This document shows, piece after piece, positions 1 to 8,107 of a DNA stretch of 64,000 bases. The stretch is taken from NCBI GenBank assembly GCA_949289305.1, contig CASENB010000014.1:1-64000 (forward strand). The letters are read 5' to 3'. Every line of letters begins with the position of its first letter. Positions within the stretch are counted from its first letter, which is position 1. This stretch comes from an uncultured Spirochaetales bacterium (GTDB taxonomy: Bacteria; Spirochaetota; Spirochaetia; Sphaerochaetales; Sphaerochaetaceae). A program made the translations under genes and the position numbers. The notes under the pieces are model-generated. The model was not told the DNA's origin and did not search any database. It saw nothing but the letters and a program-made list of their open reading frames with translations.

Positions 1-20
1 CTAAACTCTCATTATCCATT

Positions 21-81
21 CAGTCCTCCTCATCTCGGTGCTTCTTGGCAGTCGCACCTCCGATAGTAGGACTGTTTTTTT
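21..81 (+). terminator. Long-stem terminator-like hairpin at window edge
   Basis: CAGTCCT (21-27) pairs with AGGACTG (68-74), with TCGG/CCGA and GGTGC/GCACC stems stacked inside, and seven T follow at 75-81. This has the shape of a rho-independent terminator, or the 3' end of a structured RNA, for something transcribed rightward from before the window. No coding region for it is visible here. Confidence 0.5.
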
Positions 82-106
82 ATTGTGTATAGCTAAAGCT
101 TATTGG

Positions 107-135
107 AACCTCCGCACAATGCGGAGGTTTTCTTT
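107..135 (+). terminator. Rho-independent terminator (plus strand)
   Basis: A perfect 10-bp stem, AACCTCCGCA (107-116) with TGCGGAGGTT (120-129), has a 3-nt loop and is followed by TTCTTT. It is oriented for rightward transcription and is a second stop 26 nt after the hairpin at 21-81. Confidence 0.7.
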
Positions 136-137
136 AG

Positions 138-172
138 ACAAAAATACAAGGCTGCCATTTGAGACAGCCTTG
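138..172 (-). terminator. Terminator of the sugar nucleotidyltransferase gene
   Basis: On the minus strand CAAGGCTG pairs with CAGCCTTG around a 10-nt loop and is followed by TATTTTTG. It lies just after the stop codon of the minus-strand gene at 180-1091. Confidence 0.75.
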
Positions 173-179
173 TCATCTA

Positions 180-1091
180 TTACTTCTCCCAAAGCTTTTC
201 AGGATAATACCCTGAATCAAGTTTTGCTTTTATCTCTGCCATTACAAGAGGCTTGTCTTCAGGATATGTCATTCCAAACCATCTGTCCTGGCTTGTAAAT
301 ACTTTTATAGATCCTCTTCCGCTTGTGACGATCTCGGATGCGCCATTAGGCAGCAAGCACTCTTTCTTAGGCTCTCTAATATTATCTTTAATGAAGTTTT
401 CCCAATAGATAGAGAAATCTTCAAAAGCTTTCGGCGTAAATCCGAAGAAGTTCATCGATACAGGCTCTTTGCCTGTGAGCATGATATCTTCATCTCCGAA
501 ATGGGATACGATCTTTCCTCCTTCTGCGTACTCTATCTTAGTATGCTCCACCATTGATACTAGATTTCCATCTTTGACCTGGCAAATACCACGAGATACG
601 GATCCGCTCTTGCTCATCGTATTCTCAAGAACAAAGCCAACCATAGCATGAGTCGTATCTTCCGGCTTTAATTTAGAGAGATACTCTCCAAGGGTCACAT
701 ATGCGCTTCGTCCGTAATAGTCATCTGCGTTAATAACAGTAAAAGGTTCTTTTACAACGTCTTTAGCGCATAGGAGCGCATGAATAGTACCCCATGGCTT
801 CTTTCTTCCTTCGCTCTCCTTCACCTGCTGTGCAGTCAAAAGGCTGTCCATGCTTTGGAACACATATTCAGCATCCATATTTCTCGCGATGCGATCAAAA
901 AGACGTTCTCTGAAGTCTTTCTCAATATCTTTTCTAATAATAAATACGACCTTGCCATATCCTGCGTTCTTGGCATCATAAACGCCAAAATCTAGAAGGG
1001 TCTCCCCATGTACTCCTACGGCATCAATCTGTTTCACTCCACCGTATCTGGAGCCCATTCCCGCAGCTAATACTAATAGTGTTGGTTTCAT
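180..1091 (-). CDS. Sugar-phosphate nucleotidyltransferase family protein
   Basis: A 303-aa cytoplasmic protein of the nucleotidyl transferase (NTP_transferase) fold, expected to couple a sugar phosphate to a nucleotide. The nucleotide-binding signature LAAGMGSRYGG lies at residues 8-18 and is followed by VKQ. A second family motif, INADDYYGR, lies near residue 120 and should hold the metal-binding Asp. AAGGAGG stands ahead of the ATG, so the start is firm. It is a single gene with its own terminator and is divergent from the gene at 1299. The sugar substrate cannot be read from sequence, and no sugar-biosynthesis genes adjoin it. Confidence 0.85.
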   Translation of the reverse strand: MKPTLLVLAAGMGSRYGGVKQIDAVGVHGETLLDFGVYDAKNAGYGKVVFIIRKDIEKDFRERLFDRIARNMDAEYVFQSMDSLLTAQQVKESEGRKKPWGTIHALLCAKDVVKEPFTVINADDYYGRSAYVTLGEYLSKLKPEDTTHAMVGFVLENTMSKSGSVSRGICQVKDGNLVSMVEHTKIEYAEGGKIVSHFGDEDIMLTGKEPVSMNFFGFTPKAFEDFSIYWENFIKDNIREPKKECLLPNGASEIVTSGRGSIKVFTSQDRWFGMTYPEDKPLVMAEIKAKLDSGYYPEKLWEK

Positions 1092-1298
1092 CTTTTCCTC
1101 CTTCTTTTAGATCGTAGCACAAAGAGATTGTTTAAGCAAAGAAATTGTCTTTGCGCCATCTATTTTACACCAGTAAATTATAAAACATCATCAACAAATT
1201 TTTAAATGTATGTTTCACTGAAAACAATAATGGATGAAAGACAGCATGTAATGTAGAATAAGAAAGAAAAGTTTTCTTCAGCTATAAGGAGGAGCAAA

Positions 1299-2072
1299 GT
1301 GAAAATCGAGATAATCAACAACAATGAGGTTAAGGCAAAAGCGGAAGGAGAAAATGACATCTATCTCTATTATGAGAAAACTTATGAAGAGGGAAACCAG
1401 ATAAGGCTCTCGCTAGAAAAAGGTTTTTATAAAGTCTATTTGGATGCGACACTTGGCCATCAGATAGCCTATTCAAATGGGGAAGATTACATTCTTTCTG
1501 TTCCATTTGGACAAAAACATGACTGCTATAACGATGCAGCGTTCAAAGGAGAGAGAAATTACCTTGCCGTAAGAAAGGCATATCCATGGGAAATCGGATA
1601 TAGGAACCTTGCGCTAAACGTATATGACAGCCATGAAAACACATCGCTGTTTCCTCATAGCAAGGCAAATATCGAAACAAGAGGAGAGAGCGTATTCGCA
1701 TCCCGCAATGCAATAGATGGAATCGTAGCCTCAAACAATCATGGATTCTGGCCGTTCATCAGCTGGGGGATTAACAGAGATCCAAAAGCCGAACTTTACT
1801 TGGATTTTGGAAGAAGCGTGAATATTGACAGAATCATATTCTATACCCGTGCAGATTTCCCTCACGATGCTTGGTGGACGAAGGCAAGCATAACATTTGA
1901 TACGGGAGAGACAATGGATTTCGAGCTAAAGAAGTTCGATGGCCCGCAGGAATTTACTTTTGCCAAGAGATGCATAAGAAGCCTTACATTGCATGATCTT
2001 ATAAAAGCAGACGATCCGTCTCCATTTCCTGCGCTCGTACAACTAGAAGTATATGGAGAGGAGGATTTATGA
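1299..2072 (+). CDS. Galactose-binding-like (F5/8C-type) protein of unknown role
   Basis: A 257-aa protein without a signal peptide. The first ~110 residues are beta-rich and unrecognised. The second half (about residues 115-250) has the pattern of a discoidin/F5-8C jelly-roll domain: NAIDGIVASNNHG, then a Trp-rich loop, AELYLDFGRSVNIDRIIFY and a C-terminal LEVYGEE. Such domains bind carbohydrate. The start is GTG, chosen because AAGGAGGAG lies just upstream. Its stop overlaps the start of the flavin reductase gene by 4 nt, so the two are translationally coupled. A role in sugar recognition next to the sugar transporter is an inference. Confidence 0.6.
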   Translation: MKIEIINNNEVKAKAEGENDIYLYYEKTYEEGNQIRLSLEKGFYKVYLDATLGHQIAYSNGEDYILSVPFGQKHDCYNDAAFKGERNYLAVRKAYPWEIGYRNLALNVYDSHENTSLFPHSKANIETRGESVFASRNAIDGIVASNNHGFWPFISWGINRDPKAELYLDFGRSVNIDRIIFYTRADFPHDAWWTKASITFDTGETMDFELKKFDGPQEFTFAKRCIRSLTLHDLIKADDPSPFPALVQLEVYGEEDL

Positions 2073-2638
2073 AAAGCCTTGGAGTAAAACCATATATATT
2101 CCCAATGCCTGTGGTTTTAATTGCAACTTATAACGAGGATGGAAGCATTGACGTAATGAACGCAGCATGGGCGGGAATATGTTCAGAAGATAAGGTTGCG
2201 CTAAACTTAGATGAAAGCCACAAGACAAGTGAAAACATTAAAAAACGTGGCGCATTCACTCTTACGGTTGCTAATACAAAATACTTGAAGGAAGCAGATT
2301 TCTTCGGTATTGCTTCAGCAAACAAGATGAAGGATAAATTTGAACGCACAGGACTTAATGCTGTTAAGAGCGAAATCGTAGACGCACCTATACTCACTGA
2401 TTTTCCACTATGTATCGAGTGCAAAGTCCATAGGATCATTAACGATGAAAACGACTTTGCTGTAATTGGAAGAATTATAGATGTAAAAGCCGATGAGAGC
2501 ATATTAGATGGAAAAGGGAATATAGAATTCCTAGCCCTTGATCCTATCGTATTCGATCAAGCAAAGAGCGGCTATTATAAAATGGGAGAAAAGGTTGGAA
2601 GAGCATTCCATGATGGTGCACCGCTAATGAAGAAGTAA
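2069..2638 (+). CDS. Flavin reductase-like protein (FMN-binding split barrel)
   Basis: A 189-aa protein of the flavin reductase / DIM6-NTAB family, which binds FMN in a split beta-barrel and often transfers electrons from NAD(P)H. Family features are the N-terminal PMPVVLIATYNEDGSIDVMNAAW, a SHKTSENI stretch that normally contacts flavin, and the C-terminal LDPIVFDQAKSGYYKMGEKVG. Length is typical. It starts inside the stop codon of the previous gene (ATGA overlap), with GGAGAGGAGG upstream. The partner enzyme is unknown. Confidence 0.8.
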   Translation: MKSLGVKPYIFPMPVVLIATYNEDGSIDVMNAAWAGICSEDKVALNLDESHKTSENIKKRGAFTLTVANTKYLKEADFFGIASANKMKDKFERTGLNAVKSEIVDAPILTDFPLCIECKVHRIINDENDFAVIGRIIDVKADESILDGKGNIEFLALDPIVFDQAKSGYYKMGEKVGRAFHDGAPLMKK

Positions 2639-2668
2639 TTTCTTTACTTCTTTGAAGAAAGAAAAATT

Positions 2669-2712
2669 ATCTTACGGCAAAAAACATTACGTAAAGTTTG
2701 ATGCCGTAAGAT
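2669..2712. repeat. 11-bp inverted repeat in intergenic region
   Basis: ATCTTACGGCA (2669-2679) and TGCCGTAAGAT (2702-2712) form a perfect 11-bp inverted repeat around a 22-nt AT-rich loop that itself contains TTACGTAA. The trailing T-run is poor (ATCTTATTG). It may terminate the flavin reductase transcript or be an operator for the sugar transporter promoter 40 bp downstream. Confidence 0.5.
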
Positions 2713-2750
2713 ATCTTATTGCAATATAAGAAATTACATAATCATACCTA

Positions 2751-2779
2751 TTGCCATTTTAATTTTTTTCTCTTATATT
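2751..2779 (+). promoter_or_regulatory. Promoter of the sugar ABC operon (leaderless start predicted)
   Basis: TTGCCA (2751-2756), a 17-bp spacer, then TATATT (2774-2779). The ATG of the permease gene begins 7 nt after the -10 box, where transcription should start, and no Shine-Dalgarno sequence precedes it. Confidence 0.65.
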
Positions 2780-2786
2780 TTGCGCT

Positions 2787-3641
2787 ATGAAGAAGTATGA
2801 TCATAGGGCATATTTATATATTTTAATTCCAGTAGTCCTTACTTTCACTTTCTCATACTTTCCATTTCTTAAAAGTTTTGCATCCTCATTTTTCACAGTA
2901 GGACGAAACGGAGAATTCACATCTTTCGTTGCTTTTGATAACTATAAAAGCTTGTTCAGCAATCAATATTTCATCTCAAGCGTTAAAACAACACTTCTCC
3001 TTGCTGTAATTTTCGTTCCTCTTAATACGATAGTTACATTGCTAGCTGCGACACTAGTAAGAAGAGAAAGCCGATTTAATGAGATAATAGGGTCAATTTA
3101 TTTTATTCCCCTAGCCTTTTCCCTCTCTCTTTCCGCACTTCTTTTCAAGCAGATCTTCAGCCCGTCAAATTCTATAATAAACAGGATATTTTCATTGGAT
3201 ATCGTATGGTTAAACGACAGGACAAGCGCGATATTCACAATTATGATCTTATGCATATTCTTAGATTTCGCATTAGACTACATACTTCTGCTATCCTCAT
3301 TCAGGCATATAGAGAGGAACATAATAGAAGCAAGTCTAATAGATGGGGCAAATGAAGCCGAACGCTATTTTCTAATAGAACTTCCGCAAATCGCTTCGAC
3401 AATCCTCATGACGGCCTTTATCGCACTGAAAGATGTTCTTCTAATAAGCGCGCCAATAATGCTTCTAACAGAAGGAGGGCCGTTTAGAAGCACAGAGAGC
3501 GTTATGTTCTATTACTATGTCGAGGCTTTTAGAGGATCAAACAGAGCTGCAGAGAGTACCATAAGCACCATTGTAGTACTATGTTCGGCAGTCCTTCTTC
3601 TTCTCTACTCTGCGCTACAGAGAAGGAGGCATCATGCTTAA
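2787..3641 (+). CDS. Sugar ABC transporter permease, MalF type
   Basis: A 284-aa integral membrane permease of a binding-protein-dependent sugar importer, with about six hydrophobic segments. The cytoplasmic EAA loop that docks the ATPase is seen as EASLIDGANEAERYFLIELP near residue 180. It is first in an operon with a MalG-type permease (8-nt overlap), a solute-binding protein and a TIM-barrel isomerase. No ATPase gene is present, so a shared MsmK-like ATPase encoded elsewhere is likely. No ribosome-binding site precedes the ATG and a good promoter abuts it, suggesting a leaderless transcript. The sugar is unknown. Confidence 0.88.
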   Translation: MKKYDHRAYLYILIPVVLTFTFSYFPFLKSFASSFFTVGRNGEFTSFVAFDNYKSLFSNQYFISSVKTTLLLAVIFVPLNTIVTLLAATLVRRESRFNEIIGSIYFIPLAFSLSLSALLFKQIFSPSNSIINRIFSLDIVWLNDRTSAIFTIMILCIFLDFALDYILLLSSFRHIERNIIEASLIDGANEAERYFLIELPQIASTILMTAFIALKDVLLISAPIMLLTEGGPFRSTESVMFYYYVEAFRGSNRAAESTISTIVVLCSAVLLLLYSALQRRRHHA

Positions 3642-4431
3642 AAAGACAGTTGCGATACTTCTTGCCATCATAATTCTTTTTCCACTCTGCTATAACATAA
3701 GCCTCTCTTTTTTCAGCGCGAGGGATTTCAATATCACTCCGGCAAGATTCTTTCCAACGGATTTGAACTATGAAAACTACTTAGAGGCCCTTTCAAACTC
3801 CAGGTTTGCCCGTTACAGCATAAACAGCATCATTACGGCACTTTTAGCATCATCGGTAAGAACAGTGCTTTCGCTGCTTTCTGCATATGCTTTTACATTC
3901 CTAAATTTCAGAGGAAAAAAGTTTTTCCTCTTCTTCCTTCTGCTTTCAGCATTCATTCCACAGGACGGACTTCTATATCAGAACTATGTGACGGTATCGA
4001 GAATGGGGCTTTTAAATTCGTATTTGGGAATAGTAATCACATCATTATTCAGCGCCACGCAGCTGATGATGCTTTTAACAGCAATGAAGATGCTGTCAAA
4101 AGACGAATATGATGCAGCTCGCGTAGATGGAGCTAAAGACATCACAATACTCTGCCATATAATATTTCCGCTTGTAAAAGGCGTTGCGATAACAATATTC
4201 ATACAGAGTTTCATAAGCACTTTCAACGCCTATCTCTGGCCATTGCTAGTTACAAACACGGAATCTATGAGGACTATACAAATAGGCATCGCTCTTATGG
4301 GATTTGAAGAATCAGGAGACCTTGGAGCGATGTTTGCAAGCCTTATAATCATTCTGATTCCACTTTTGCTGATAACCTTGTTTTCAAGAAAACTAATCAT
4401 AAAGGCTTTATCGAACTCATTAAGTTATTAG
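3634..4431 (+). CDS. Sugar ABC transporter permease, MalG type
   Basis: A 265-aa partner permease with six predicted membrane segments. The EAA loop is seen as DAARVDGAKDITILCHIIFP near residue 165, followed by the usual GVAITIFIQSF helix. Its start lies 8 nt inside the upstream permease gene with GAAGGAGG in front, so the two should be made in equal amounts. The proteins would form the heterodimeric channel with the 2787-3641 product. Confidence 0.88.
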   Translation: MLKKTVAILLAIIILFPLCYNISLSFFSARDFNITPARFFPTDLNYENYLEALSNSRFARYSINSIITALLASSVRTVLSLLSAYAFTFLNFRGKKFFLFFLLLSAFIPQDGLLYQNYVTVSRMGLLNSYLGIVITSLFSATQLMMLLTAMKMLSKDEYDAARVDGAKDITILCHIIFPLVKGVAITIFIQSFISTFNAYLWPLLVTNTESMRTIQIGIALMGFEESGDLGAMFASLIIILIPLLLITLFSRKLIIKALSNSLSY

Positions 4432-4440
4432 GGGGAAAAG

Positions 4441-5712
4441 ATGAAAAAACCAGTTCTATTTCTTTTTATTCTTATGCTTTCTACGCTTATTTTCGCATCA
4501 GGAAACAGCGATAAGGATGCAGTAACGGTCACCATATGGCATTCAAACAGCGGAACTGCAGAAAAGGCATTCAATACCTTGGTTGACGAATTCAATTCGA
4601 CTCATGATGATATTGTCATAGATGCAATTTATCAAGGAAGGGCTAACGATGTGTTAACAAGCGTTAATGCAGCAACACTTGCAGGATCTGGACTGCCAGA
4701 CATTGCTCAGCTTGACGCCACTGCAGGCCTTGATATGATGTACAATGAAAACCTTGTAACGGTCGAAGAGATGGGAATAGACACTTCTTTAATAATTGAA
4801 AGCGCATACGCAGCTTACAGCAGCTCAATCGGCCATTTGGGCGTTCCTTTCAATGCATCTTCCCTACTCTTTTATTACAACGCAGATCTATTTGAAGAAG
4901 CGGGAGTAGAGGTACCAAAGACGCTAGACGAGTTTGCAGAGATTGCTCCAGTCGTAAAAGAAAAAACCGGAGTATATGCGTTTGCCGGCGTTCCTACAAC
5001 ATACGAACTTGTAACATTTTTAGGTTCTCAAAACGGTGGAGAATATATAACGAACAACAGAAATGGCCACGACGGAGTATCTAATAAAGTACTATTTGAT
5101 GAAAATGGAAGCTTCAAGAATTTCCTAGAAAAATGGAAGGCTTTGTATGATACTGGAGCTGTAAACAATCTGACAAGTTCGGTCTCAAGCGCATTCTACC
5201 AAGGACAGACTGCCAGCATGCTTGCATCATCTTCATCTCTTACGACCGTCTTAGAAAACACGGAAGGCCTATTTAATGTCGGTGTTGCGTTCGTACCTAT
5301 GACAGACGATGGCGCAACAGGAGGGGTGAATATCGGAGGAGGATTTTTAGCTTCTTTCACCAACAGCGAAGAAGTAAAAGAAGTGCTTGAATTCTTCATT
5401 TCAAAAGAAGCTCAGGAGACATGGGCGTCTTCCACAGGATATATGCCAATCAATAAGGAGAGCGTCGACTCTGAGTACTGGACAACCTTCATAAGCGAGA
5501 ATCCTCTTTACAACGTAGCATTAAGGCAGGCACTCCAATCAAGTGATAATGTAATCGGACTCTGGATCCCGTCTGCATATCAGGTATACTACTCTTTCCA
5601 GAGCACTATAGCCTCTGTTTTAAATGGCGAGATCACTATAGATCAAGCTGTCAATAACATGGCAAGCATGATAAACGCAAATCTTGATGAATATAGAAGA
5701 CAGCATGTATAA
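4441..5712 (+). CDS. Extracellular sugar-binding protein (family 1)
   Basis: A 423-aa solute-binding protein that captures the sugar and delivers it to the two permeases. A Sec signal peptide occupies about residues 1-19, ending FASG. No lipobox Cys is present, so it should be released to the periplasm rather than lipidated. The family 1 opening TVTIWHSNSGTAEKAFN follows. The central GGGFLASF segment and the C-terminal FFISKEAQETWASSTGYMPI are typical of this fold. The start is 9 nt after the permease stop with AGGGGG ahead. It ends overlapping the isomerase gene. Confidence 0.88.
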   Translation: MKKPVLFLFILMLSTLIFASGNSDKDAVTVTIWHSNSGTAEKAFNTLVDEFNSTHDDIVIDAIYQGRANDVLTSVNAATLAGSGLPDIAQLDATAGLDMMYNENLVTVEEMGIDTSLIIESAYAAYSSSIGHLGVPFNASSLLFYYNADLFEEAGVEVPKTLDEFAEIAPVVKEKTGVYAFAGVPTTYELVTFLGSQNGGEYITNNRNGHDGVSNKVLFDENGSFKNFLEKWKALYDTGAVNNLTSSVSSAFYQGQTASMLASSSSLTTVLENTEGLFNVGVAFVPMTDDGATGGVNIGGGFLASFTNSEEVKEVLEFFISKEAQETWASSTGYMPINKESVDSEYWTTFISENPLYNVALRQALQSSDNVIGLWIPSAYQVYYSFQSTIASVLNGEITIDQAVNNMASMINANLDEYRRQHV

Positions 5713-6508
5713 AGAGTTTTCTACAAATACGAATCTCATAGTATTCAATAAAGAACAGAAAGTAAGGGACATGGATGAGCTCATACCCATCTATGCCTCT
5801 TATGGCATAAAGAATCTTGATCTGAATTTTTGCGAGATGATGAGAGGTGATTCGCGTCTAAATAAGCAAAATGCAAAAGCTTACATAGAAAGGTTAAAAG
5901 ATTTAAGAACTGAATACAGCCTTGCTTACATAGGATCCCATGCCCCATATGAAAGAAAAGGCGAAAGCGAGGAGGAAACTACACGTAAGATTTTAAAAGC
6001 GATCGAATATGCAGAATATTTAGATCTTCCATATATCGTAGTCCATCCAAAAGGAAACAGCACAGAAGAGAATATAAAGTATTACGAGTATCTTGCATCG
6101 CAATCCGACGATATCTTAATCGCAATAGAAAATATGGAGACAGATAGCGAGATATCAAGGAGCAAAGATATTTTGGAGATTATAAAAAGCAATCCTGAAA
6201 GGCTTAGGGCATTATTCGACACAGGGCATGCGAACATATTAGCTCTTGATTTAAAAAGCGAAATAAAAGAGCTGAAAGGCGTTCTTGCAGGCCTTCATAT
6301 TCATGATAATAACGCTTTAAAAGACCAGCATCTTCTCCCTTTCATGGGAACCATAAACTGGAAGGAAGTAATATCGGCATTAGAAGAGATAGAATATCCC
6401 GGATATCTTACGTATGAGGCAATGGGATATTCAAAACAGTTTTCCGTCTTGGAAGAAGAAAAGGTAATAGAGGATGCGCTATTATCATTTACGCGTCTTT
6501 TTTCTTAG
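5705..6508 (+). CDS. Sugar phosphate isomerase/epimerase-like TIM barrel
   Basis: A protein of about 267 aa in the xylose isomerase-like TIM-barrel family (AP endonuclease 2 fold), usually an isomerase or epimerase of sugars. Metal-ligand motifs are visible: GSHAPYE, VVHPKG, IAIENME, ALFDTGHANI, GLHIHDN and a final YLTYEAMG. I chose ATG 5705, which overlaps the binding-protein stop by 8 nt. Starts at TTG 5684 or ATG 5687 are also in frame, and none has a clear ribosome-binding site. Its place at the end of the transporter operon suggests it processes the imported sugar. It overlaps the convergent merR gene by 20 bp. Confidence 0.8.
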   Translation: MYKEFSTNTNLIVFNKEQKVRDMDELIPIYASYGIKNLDLNFCEMMRGDSRLNKQNAKAYIERLKDLRTEYSLAYIGSHAPYERKGESEEETTRKILKAIEYAEYLDLPYIVVHPKGNSTEENIKYYEYLASQSDDILIAIENMETDSEISRSKDILEIIKSNPERLRALFDTGHANILALDLKSEIKELKGVLAGLHIHDNNALKDQHLLPFMGTINWKEVISALEEIEYPGYLTYEAMGYSKQFSVLEEEKVIEDALLSFTRLFS

Positions 6509-6938
6509 TAAAAATGCACCTGTCCTTGTATTGGCAGTTCAGGCAGAGAGCGCCAGGACACTCTTGGAAGCTGTCTTTCGCGCTCTCAAGCTGTTTTATA
6601 TGCCACTCAAGCTCGCTTATATGGTTCTCAAGCTTCCTCTTTCTTTCTAAGCTTTCAGAAAGTTTCACTCTATAAACTCCTAAAAGCTCTATTCTCCTTT
6701 TATCTCCGCTTGCATCCTCGCTTTTCATCTTTATGATGTTTCTTATCTCATCTAAGGTGAATCCAAGATTTTTAAGTTCTATGATTCTGTGTATGTAAAT
6801 AAGGACTTCTTCGCTGTAATACCTTTGCCCGCCCTTTGTACGAGAAGAGGTTATTAACTTTTCCTCCTCGTAATAGCGTAGCGTCCTGACAGTCAGGTTA
6901 GTCTCTTTCGCAAGCTCCCCTATCTTATAGTACTTCAT
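6489..6938 (-). CDS. MerR-family regulator with C-terminal cysteine cluster
   Basis: A 149-aa regulator. Residues 1-70 are the MerR winged helix (YKIGELAKETNLTVRTLRYYEEEKLI), followed by a dimerising coiled coil at about residues 80-120. The tail holds CPGALCLNCQYKDRC, a CX4CX2CX5C array reminiscent of the SoxR Fe-S site (CX2CXCX5C) but with different spacing. A bound metal or Fe-S cluster and a redox or metal signal are therefore plausible, but not shown. No Shine-Dalgarno precedes the ATG, and TATTAT ends 6 nt before it. The target genes are unknown; it is divergent from the radC-like gene across decayed DNA. Confidence 0.82.
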   Translation of the reverse strand: MKYYKIGELAKETNLTVRTLRYYEEEKLITSSRTKGGQRYYSEEVLIYIHRIIELKNLGFTLDEIRNIIKMKSEDASGDKRRIELLGVYRVKLSESLERKRKLENHISELEWHIKQLESAKDSFQECPGALCLNCQYKDRCIFTKKKDA

Positions 6939-6944
6939 AACTTA

Positions 6945-6974
6945 ATAATACAAAAAATATTGTTCCCATGTAAT
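6945..6974 (-). promoter_or_regulatory. merR promoter (leaderless start predicted)
   Basis: On the minus strand ATTACA (6969-6974), an 18-bp spacer, and TATTAT (6945-6950) with 6 nt to the ATG at 6938. The -35 box is weak; the -10 placement matches the other leaderless candidates in the window. Confidence 0.45.
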
Positions 6975-6989
6975 TAAATTAAACAAAAA
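6956..6989 (+). repeat. Direct repeat copy 1 flanking the decayed mobile DNA
   Basis: A 34-nt segment that matches 8074-8107 at 30 of 34 positions. Weaker similarity continues about 20 nt to the left and, after a gap, to the right into TGCAGTAAAGAAATAAGGA, which resembles the radC leader TGCAATTAAGAAAGTAAGGA. Between 6990 and 7260 I see no gene. Confidence 0.75.
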
Positions 6990-7261
6990 TGCAGTAAAGA
7001 AATAAGGATTCAGAGATTTATTATATCTTGATGATTATATTCATTAATAACTGCATTAAAAAACTGTCCATGCCTTCTATAAAAAAGTATGAGAGCAGTT
7101 TGAACTACGTATTCTAACAAGGCTATCGTTCATCGGCAGCACATCATCTTACATAGATATTAGCCTGTTTTCTTTTTAGTCGTAAATGGTGAATGCTAAG
7201 ATTTAATTCACATTTTCCAATAGCCCTATTTTCTTTTGCATGCACAACTTCTTGGCTTTTT

Positions 7262-7503
7262 TATAAAAGTTGCCGCAACAAAAACCTGACAGGCTAGTCC
7301 TGAAGGATGAATACGGCAGCAATATGCACGCCGACACAAATGCTGCTATCAACATCCGCGACAACTACATCACCTGGGTCCAGCAATCCGGGCAGGCTGC
7401 AGTCAATCAGCCGTATGGATGGAGTGCCACAGGTAAACCGGCAACGGAGCCTGTGGGCAGAACGCTCATGTCCAAGCATTCAGGCTTTACTGAAGGTTGT
7501 TGA
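7262..7503 (+). pseudogene. TnpB (IS200/IS605 OrfB) C-terminal remnant
   Basis: About 75 codons encode the tail of a TnpB-type RNA-guided nuclease: the RuvC III-like signature ADTNAAINIRDN is intact, preceded by a damaged zinc-finger region (CRNKN appears only in another frame). Everything upstream, including the other RuvC motifs and tnpA, is missing. A complete TnpB has about 400 residues. It sits within 1.2 kb of decayed DNA between two direct repeats. It should be non-functional. Confidence 0.75.
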
Positions 7504-7506
7504 CAT

Positions 7507-7800
7507 TGGAAGGGATTGTGAGAACTGCACAATCTACAAGTGAAACCGTAATAGCATTGAGAGAACGAATGAATGATTATAAACATAGAATTAGGGAGAA
7601 GCATCCATCTATATACAGTCAGGATTTATTTAACACACTGTTCTCTTATCCATATACAAGAATAAAGATACTGCGATGTTCTAACAGAAGACAAACTTTT
7701 AGAAAAGATTCGTATCGGCCGAGATAATCTATATGTCAATACTAGTATGATGGAAATACTAACAGTAAATGCTGAGAATACATTAAAAGTAAAATCATAA
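7507..7800 (+). pseudogene. Fic-family protein, C-terminal fragment with frameshift
   Basis: The reading frame carries ETVIALRERMNDYKHRIREK and SQDLFNTLFSYPYTRIKI, the linker before the winged helix at the C-end of Fic AMP-transferases. A frame change near 7668 (and loss of about ten residues of the recognition helix) leads into LTEDKLLEKIRIGRDNLYVN and a final TAA at 7798-7800, again typical of Fic tails. The catalytic HPFxxGNGR core is absent. It is a dead fragment next to the TnpB remnant. Confidence 0.65.
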
Positions 7801-8073
7801 TATTTATACGAAATGGCTTTTTTTATAAAGATCATAAAAACCTTTATAAAAATTTAAAAATTTTATAAATATCCTCAGGTCGCCATAAAATGATAGATTA
7901 AAACTTCTAGATAGTTTTTATTCATATTGAGAAGCAATGACTATTATGAAATTTCAAAACTTTCTGAACATTAATCCTGCAAGATAAAAAGTATTAACAT
8001 GACATGCTCAATAAAAGTAATACAAGGTGTTGTAACTATAACTTTACAATTGCACTCCTAAAAATAATCCCAA
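7801..8073. other. Gene-free AT-rich spacer
   Basis: No coding region or RNA gene is recognisable. An A/T-only near-palindrome (TTTATAAAAATTT ... AAAAATTTTATAAA, about 7842-7867) is the only visible structure. Confidence 0.5.
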
Positions 8074-8107
8074 AATATTGCTCTCTTGTAATGAAATTAA
8101 ACAAAAA
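8074..8107 (+). repeat. Direct repeat copy 2 upstream of radC-like gene
   Basis: This 34-nt segment matches 6956-6989 at 30 of 34 positions and leads into the leader and AAGGAGG of the radC-like gene. The two copies bracket all of the TnpB/Fic debris. Confidence 0.75.

Noticed and set aside
7842..7867. AT-only palindrome as an IS end or terminator
   Set aside because: Stem is purely A/T with no T-run in a useful place and no matching partner elsewhere in the debris.
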